Positions 59,341 to 64,000 of a stretch of 64,000 nt of DNA are shown piece after piece. The position numbers and the translations under genes are program-made. Numbering within the stretch: the stretch's first letter is position 1; every line of letters starts with the position of its first letter. The notes below the pieces were generated by a model, which did no database searches, was not told the DNA's origin, and saw nothing but the letters and a program-made list of their open reading frames with translations. This DNA is from Bermanella sp047621325 (GTDB taxonomy: Bacteria > Pseudomonadota > Gammaproteobacteria > Pseudomonadales > Oceanobacteraceae): NCBI GenBank assembly GCA_047621325.1, contig JBLHLT010000003.1, positions 148,019-212,018 on the forward strand, given 5' to 3'.

Positions 59341-61677
59341 TTATGGGATAGGGCTTACAGATAACTGTGATGTGAAATCCACATTTTGCATTTTTATGCC
59401 TTGCAGCATATTTGATGAAGTCGAAGACGGCCCGTGTAGCAACTGCACACTGTCTATATTCAATTCTTTGAATTTAACATTATTAGTAATAAATAATTCT
59501 GCTGATTTTGTAACACCAGCTGACGCAACATCTACTGTCACCGTATGCTGGACACCAAACGTATTCGTAGTGTCATTGGTATCGTCATATCCATCAGAGG
59601 TATAAATGTTATTAAGTTTTATAGCTTGACCCGTCCCCGCCGCGCCTGATACGCGGTTAGTTTCGTAAGTCATCGAATTAGATTTAGTTTCAGCTATGTT
59701 TGCTTGCAATAATATCTGCTTATTTTTAATGGTTAAGCCTTCATCGCCATCAACACCTATCGTATCAATCCATGTACCACCATTGGTCGCACAATCAGCC
59801 GCATCAGCACCAGCTGATCTCATACAACGGTTAATTTTGGCTCCACCCCCACTGATAACAATCTCGGAACCTTTTTGATACTGAGTCATTGCGATGCCAC
59901 CTAAACTTTCACCAGTCGTACGGCCACCAAAACGAATATCATTAGCTGCGAATTCACTCCACAACTCACCTAGAACAAGCTTAATACCATCGTTATCCAC
60001 ATCCATCGTCATGTCACGCATATGAAACTCATACGTCACGTTGTCTAGGTGTATACCCACACCGTTTGATTTTGTGAGTGTGAAGTTACCATCGGTAATC
60101 AATATATCGGCATCAATGTTAATGCCACTGCCACTTGCTCCACCACCGCGCACTTCAACTGCACCGTTTAACGTAAAACTAGCATCACTGTATAAACCAA
60201 GCATTTCATGGCCATTTTGAAGTTGCGATGTCTCATCGCCAACGCGTAAACCGTCCAAGCCATAATTCACTTTATAGTTTCGAACACCAATAGCTAAAAA
60301 ATCAGCGCCTGCATTCGTTGCATCAACTGATAAACTGCCATCACGAATATCTAAGGTAGAATAACCTTCACCATAAGCGTAAAAATTATCAGCCATAACT
60401 ATATGGTTGTCATCGGTATACAAAAAGTCAGCTGTCATGTTCCACTGGTTATACATACTAATGCCATCAGATACATTATTTACATTTGCGTAAAAATCTT
60501 TCATCACCGTATCAAAACCAGCATTCACAAGTGTACTATCGCTTAAGAAATTCTCACCCGCAAACGCAATACCCGGGGCTAATTTCAACTGGTTTTTATA
60601 ATCCACTGAATCATGTGTAGCATCACTAAAGTTATAACGCACTTCAAACGCACCTGCACTGCTTCCAGCAATTTCAACCAAGCCTGATTTAAAATTACCG
60701 ACTACGCTATCCCATTGCATAGCAATGTGGTCACCTAAAAACGCTTCGCCAGTGCCAATATCAAAAGTAAAGCCAGTAACATCAACGGTACCTGATTGTT
60801 TTGCAATCTTAACAGTAGCATCATCCGTGTAACTGGATACGTTGCCATCACCTGTCGCATTCACACTTTCATCAAATTCAAAATGCAAATTCATGGTGAT
60901 ACCGGTTCCTTCACGACCACCACCATAAATAAAGATACTGCTGTCTTTATAAGCTCGAGATTGAGCAAAACTACCAAAAGAATTTCCCGCAGTACAATCA
61001 ACGTCAGAAAAACAAATTGAGCCGATATTATAATCGTAAGACATCGTTGGCATGCGCAGAGCTAGATACGCTTTAACCGTATCGTCTTCAACATCAATGG
61101 TCATATCCGTTATGGTACTGCTGTAGACCATATCATTAACTTGCAGAGTATTACCGTTTGTCGTCCAGCGGAAATCACTGTCAGTAATATTGGTATTACT
61201 CGAAATAATAAAACCAGAGTCTCCAGCGCTTTTACCATTAATACTTAAAACATTTGTGCCCGTCCAATCGTATTGAATTTGACCAAAGCTTTGACGAGTG
61301 GCAAAACTATCTACTGCACTGCCTCTATGATTACCTACTGAGATAGAACCAATCTGTAAACGTGTTGCTTGATATTGACTAACAACAACCAAGCCATCAT
61401 TTCCATCTACGTCAATTGTGTGTATCGAAACGGCTTGTTTATTATAAACATCATCAGGATGACCAATAACGATATCTTTAAGGTCTAAAATTTCACCAGA
61501 GGTCGCATCTTTATCCGAATAACGAATATCATCCACTTTAATTTGTTTGTGCATTTCAACCGTTAAACCCGTTTGCCCAGAAACAGATTCAAGAAACTCT
61601 TCATCCATACCAACCAATTCAGCATTCGCCAAACTAGCGCTTAAACATAACGCAATTAATACTATTTTTTTCATCAT
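59341..61677 (-). CDS. Large secreted protein with N-terminal 'VSGQTGL' motif (copy 3 of operon)
   Basis: A 778-residue protein with a signal peptide (cleavage near ASLANA/EL, residue 19) and then DEEFLESVSGQTGLTVEMHKQIKVDDIRY. The motif [E/S]xxLxxVSGQxGL after the signal peptide is shared with the two genes upstream and occurs in Pseudomonas/Acinetobacter secreted proteins of the DUF6160/FilA-like kind. The body is rich in Gly, Asn, Asp and Thr with recurring strand patterns (DxDxxDxxDGL, GGIAMTQYQKGSEIVISGGG) and a block recurring at two places (about 165-240 and 515-600: NTLQVNDMVYSSTITDMTIDVEDD, LDNVTYEFHMRDMTMDVDND), hinting at an internal duplication forming a beta-rich fold. The C-terminus has no aromatic barrel end. 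Probably extracellular or surface located; function unknown. It overlaps the upstream gene by 4 bp. Confidence 0.75.
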   Translation of the reverse strand: MMKKIVLIALCLSASLANAELVGMDEEFLESVSGQTGLTVEMHKQIKVDDIRYSDKDATSGEILDLKDIVIGHPDDVYNKQAVSIHTIDVDGNDGLVVVSQYQATRLQIGSISVGNHRGSAVDSFATRQSFGQIQYDWTGTNVLSINGKSAGDSGFIISSNTNITDSDFRWTTNGNTLQVNDMVYSSTITDMTIDVEDDTVKAYLALRMPTMSYDYNIGSICFSDVDCTAGNSFGSFAQSRAYKDSSIFIYGGGREGTGITMNLHFEFDESVNATGDGNVSSYTDDATVKIAKQSGTVDVTGFTFDIGTGEAFLGDHIAMQWDSVVGNFKSGLVEIAGSSAGAFEVRYNFSDATHDSVDYKNQLKLAPGIAFAGENFLSDSTLVNAGFDTVMKDFYANVNNVSDGISMYNQWNMTADFLYTDDNHIVMADNFYAYGEGYSTLDIRDGSLSVDATNAGADFLAIGVRNYKVNYGLDGLRVGDETSQLQNGHEMLGLYSDASFTLNGAVEVRGGGASGSGINIDADILITDGNFTLTKSNGVGIHLDNVTYEFHMRDMTMDVDNDGIKLVLGELWSEFAANDIRFGGRTTGESLGGIAMTQYQKGSEIVISGGGAKINRCMRSAGADAADCATNGGTWIDTIGVDGDEGLTIKNKQILLQANIAETKSNSMTYETNRVSGAAGTGQAIKLNNIYTSDGYDDTNDTTNTFGVQHTVTVDVASAGVTKSAELFITNNVKFKELNIDSVQLLHGPSSTSSNMLQGIKMQNVDFTSQLSVSPIP

Positions 61678-62249
61678 GGATTCCCCGTTGGGAACACTAA
61701 TAAATTCCCTTGCATATTAACGGAACCATTAAAGTTCACACCATGGCGAACCTGTTGTGTGTAGCCTGAATCAGTAGGGCGAGCTTGTGAGCTTGTAACA
61801 ACAGAATATTGAAAATTCTCGAACTTCACTTTATCTGGCAAACCAATTTCTAATACCGTTTTACCGTCAGCCGCTACTTCATCACCGCCAAAATCATCAA
61901 GTACACCATCTATCTCTCGCGATCTTAATGTTAAGCCTTCAAATGACAGCTTACCTTTCATTTCATCTAATGCGATCCAGCCGCCATTTTCATTAGGCTG
62001 TACAGCAATGCGAGCACCACAACGCTCAACTGTAGCGGCTTGTTTTTCGGTACAGGTTCCCCATACACCAGAATTCCCAACGTCAGATGAAGTGAGTGGA
62101 CCACCATTTTCATTTAAATTTAACTCACCCGAAAGGTTAACGCCGTTTTGGCCGCTCACATTCGCTAGACTCTCGTCAGAAATTTCTTCCAGTGCATGCG
62201 CAGATAAAGAACAAACTAAAAACGATAAAAAAAGAAATTTAAAGGTCAT
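61674..62249 (-). CDS. Small secreted protein with 'VSGQNGV' motif (copy 2 of operon)
   Basis: A 191-residue protein. Signal peptide ending at about SAHA/LEE (residue 19), then EEISDESLANVSGQNGVNLSGELNLNENGG. It is beta-rich with a single Cys pair (TCTEKQAATVERCG). The short version of the same family; ends PTGNP. Overlaps the next gene by ATGA and the previous by 11 bp, so translation of all three is coupled. Role unknown, likely a structural component with its partners. Confidence 0.72.
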   Translation of the reverse strand: MTFKFLFLSFLVCSLSAHALEEISDESLANVSGQNGVNLSGELNLNENGGPLTSSDVGNSGVWGTCTEKQAATVERCGARIAVQPNENGGWIALDEMKGKLSFEGLTLRSREIDGVLDDFGGDEVAADGKTVLEIGLPDKVKFENFQYSVVTSSQARPTDSGYTQQVRHGVNFNGSVNMQGNLLVFPTGNP

Positions 62250-63393
62250 GACTAAGTACCTCTAAATGCTGAATCTGTAAACCTTGCAGCGAAGAACTGC
62301 CAAAGCTTTCCGCACCCACGGTTAAATTAGAAACAGTAATATTTGTCTTACGACCGTTTTCATAATAATCATTATACCAATTCCAAGTGGTTGCATCAGA
62401 AGAAGCCTGTAAACCATCCGCTCCAATCGTTCCCGTTCCAGAATTTGGTACTCGGCTATCACCTGGCGATGGCAATGGTTGAATCATAATACTTAAAAAA
62501 CCAGAGTCAGTAACCGCAATCGTCATCGGCTGATAATACTTGGCATCGCCTAACGCCAATTCCATTGAAAATTCTCCGAATCCTACTTGCTCGCCACATG
62601 CAGAGCCATCAAGTTCACAACTATCAAATACTAATTTGCTCGCATAAAAGTTCATTTGAACTTCCATCATTAATGTTTGAACGACACCGCCTGCACCCGT
62701 GCCATCAATATCAGCGCTGCCACCCCAAAAGCGCCAATAACTGCCATCCATATTGGCAGATTGTGCATGGTAATTTAAATTAATATCTTTAGTTGGGTCT
62801 GAAGGAAATTGTCGGTTAATACGAAAGCCCATATCAAAACGCTCACCCCGGAATGAGCCATCGTTAGGGCGACTTGAACAAGTACCGGAACCAGCTAAAG
62901 CGCCAGCATCTGTGCAATTATAACCAACCGATGCATCTACATGAGTCGGCATTGCAATTTGCAGCACAGACTTATCCGCCCAACCATCAGAGGCATTGCC
63001 AAGCGAGTTACCATCTCTTAAATCAATCGATATTGGGTTATTTAAGCGGCCGATATTAACGGTTTTACCCGCCAAATTAGTACCAAGTTCGGTGCCTGTT
63101 CCTGCAAAATAATACTGTGCGATATCGACATTTACGGCGCTGCCAGCAGCATCGGCAATACCAGTGATTTGAAATTTATTTCCGGCTTCACCTCCGGTCA
63201 AAGTTCCACCTGCACCATCATCACGTGCATTTAAAGATTCAGCCAGCATTTCAATTTGATAATCTTCATAGACGAGGCCAATCCCCTCTCCGGTAACATC
63301 TGATAATTCAGACTCCGAAAGGTCAGCCATTTCAGCTTGCGAATAGAAGGCAACTGAAAGTAAAAGCAAAATTGATATTGAGTGCTGTAGCAA
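62239..63393 (-). CDS. Secreted protein with 'VTGEGIGL' motif (copy 1 of operon)
   Basis: A 384-residue protein, first of the operon. Signal peptide (VAFYSQAEM, cleavage near 20), then DLSESELSDVTGEGIGLVYEDYQIEML, a variant of the operon motif (VTGEG for VSGQ). Beta-rich with Gly/Asp/Asn; Cys pairs in CTDAGALAGSGTC and CELDGSAC look able to form disulphides. Suggests an extracellular or cell-surface protein. It resembles FilA-like components in style only. Promoter upstream in 63394-63875. Confidence 0.72.
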   Translation of the reverse strand: MLQHSISILLLLSVAFYSQAEMADLSESELSDVTGEGIGLVYEDYQIEMLAESLNARDDGAGGTLTGGEAGNKFQITGIADAAGSAVNVDIAQYYFAGTGTELGTNLAGKTVNIGRLNNPISIDLRDGNSLGNASDGWADKSVLQIAMPTHVDASVGYNCTDAGALAGSGTCSSRPNDGSFRGERFDMGFRINRQFPSDPTKDINLNYHAQSANMDGSYWRFWGGSADIDGTGAGGVVQTLMMEVQMNFYASKLVFDSCELDGSACGEQVGFGEFSMELALGDAKYYQPMTIAVTDSGFLSIMIQPLPSPGDSRVPNSGTGTIGADGLQASSDATTWNWYNDYYENGRKTNITVSNLTVGAESFGSSSLQGLQIQHLEVLSHDL

Positions 63394-63875
63394 GAGTTGG
63401 CCTCTTTATTATTGTTTTAGCCAGCCGAGTTAGGATACAAATAATTACACTTCTTGAATAGACCTAGTTTATCCACACAGCCTGTTTTTAGCTTGATTAA
63501 AGCAACATTTTTTTTGCAAGATACAGTTGAAGTACATGTGTACCGCTAGGCCTATCTAATCGCTTAGCTTATTAGTGTAGAACGATTAGGGTCGACAAAG
63601 CCCTTTATTAATAAAACTCAAAAAGCCTAAAATTTTATTATTAAATACTTCAATTTTGAGTATCTCACCCGTCAAGCGCGACCCAGCTTAGTCTAAGGGT
63701 CAGACTAGTGTGCGAGCTTTGATTTAATTAAAGCTAGCAGCAATGAACCTCAAACTTTCCCTGCCGAACTTCGCACAGTCTGTATCACATGGAGCGACGG
63801 AGTCAGGGTGTGAATAATGAGGCATTAATACATGGAATCAGATAACTCAGTGTTCTAAGACTTTCTTTCAAGCAA
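63394..63875. other. Non-coding region between the VSGQ operon and the rRNA terminator
   Basis: No gene of convincing form is seen in these 482 bp. The stretch near 63480-63540 is AT-rich (TTTTTTTTGCAAGATACAG) and probably holds the operon promoter. Towards 63700-63850 short patches show no coding bias. Confidence 0.5.
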
Positions 63876-63911
63876 AAAAATCCCCAACCGAACTAACGAT
63901 TGGGGATTTTT
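63876..63911 (-). terminator. Terminator of the rRNA operon
   Basis: AAAAATCCCCAA (63876-63887) pairs with TTGGGGATTTTT (63900-63911) around a 12-nt loop. On the minus strand it ends in a U-run and lies 10 bp after the 5S rRNA 3' end. Confidence 0.9.
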
Positions 63912-63921
63912 AGTATTTAAA

Positions 63922-64000
63922 GCTTGACGATGACCTACTCTCACATGGGGAGACCCCACACTACCATCGGCGATGCATCGTTTCACTACTGAGTTCGGGA
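63922..64000 (-). rRNA. rrf: 5S ribosomal RNA, 3' part (continues beyond the window)
   Basis: The reverse complement reads TCCCGAACTCAGTAGTGAAA, then GATGGTAGTGTGGGGTCTC and ends GAGAGTAGGTCATCGTCAAGC, the characteristic 3' two-thirds of gammaproteobacterial 5S rRNA. About 79 of roughly 116 bases are inside the window; 23S and 16S genes should lie past the right edge. Confidence 0.96.

Noticed and set aside
59252..59605. 117-codon plus-strand reading frame over the leuA leader and the end of the large secreted gene
   Set aside because: Most of it is antisense to the well-supported 778-residue gene; no SD and no recognisable sequence.

Overview
The window reads as chromosomal DNA of a heterotrophic marine gammaproteobacterium with moderate-to-low GC. 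Protein style and gene neighbourhoods suggest the Oceanospirillales (Oleispira/Bermanella/Marinobacter-like), but no marker in the window fixes the genus. It is gene-dense, with no insertion sequence, phage, CRISPR array or tRNA that I can see. The right edge enters an rRNA operon on the minus strand: the 3' part of 5S rRNA, followed downstream by its terminator.

Layout. (1) 0.1-14.3 kb is a nitrate/nitrite assimilation island: a PP2C phosphatase-Ser/Thr kinase fusion, a NarK-type transporter, a porin, two tandem secreted PilJ-domain proteins, nirB-nirD, an FAD electron-transfer subunit and a molybdenum nitrate reductase. Three good sigma-54 elements and NtrC-like sites mark nitrogen control. 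A hairpin/terminator between nirD and the reductase genes suggests a second, attenuation-type control. (2) 14.4-19.4 kb holds ppa and an unusual divergent set: a cNMP-domain/acylating aldehyde dehydrogenase fusion facing a protein with an ISL3-transposase-like N-terminus and three internal repeats, followed by a weakly FIST-like protein. This set is the best candidate for an undescribed system here. (3) 19.5-25 kb and 34-48 kb are polyamine/GABA/guanidino-compound catabolism: two class III aminotransferases, GabD, a PuuB-like oxidase, PuuA, PotFGHI-type transporter, two GATase-1 paralogues, a GntR regulator with three perfect TTGTGATCACAA operators, and a SpeB/GbuA-like ureohydrolase with a divergent LysR. 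(4) 25-34 kb holds housekeeping and alanine genes: an alpha/beta hydrolase, a thioesterase, a small DUF6435-like gene, a DAHP synthase preceded by an aromatic-rich leader peptide and attenuator, Lrp-dadA-dadX, a LysR/VOC pair and azlCD with a frameshifted azlC. (5) 45-54 kb holds a secreted zinc phospholipase C-like protein with a barrel-like C-terminus, LysR genes, LhgO and a RegB/RegA redox two-component system. (6) 54-59 kb holds a CbiM-like permease, a SulP transporter, rimI, a diverged holD-like gene and leuA. (7) 59.3-63.4 kb is an overlapping operon of three secreted proteins sharing a post-signal 'VSGQ-G' motif.

How the genes work together: nitrate enters through the porin and transporter, is reduced to nitrite (NasB/NasA) and then ammonium (NirBD). 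Polyamines enter by PotFGHI and are converted by transamination or gamma-glutamylation to GABA, then to succinate by GabD. Both themes concern nitrogen acquisition. All family calls come from reading motifs in the translated sequence; no database search was made.
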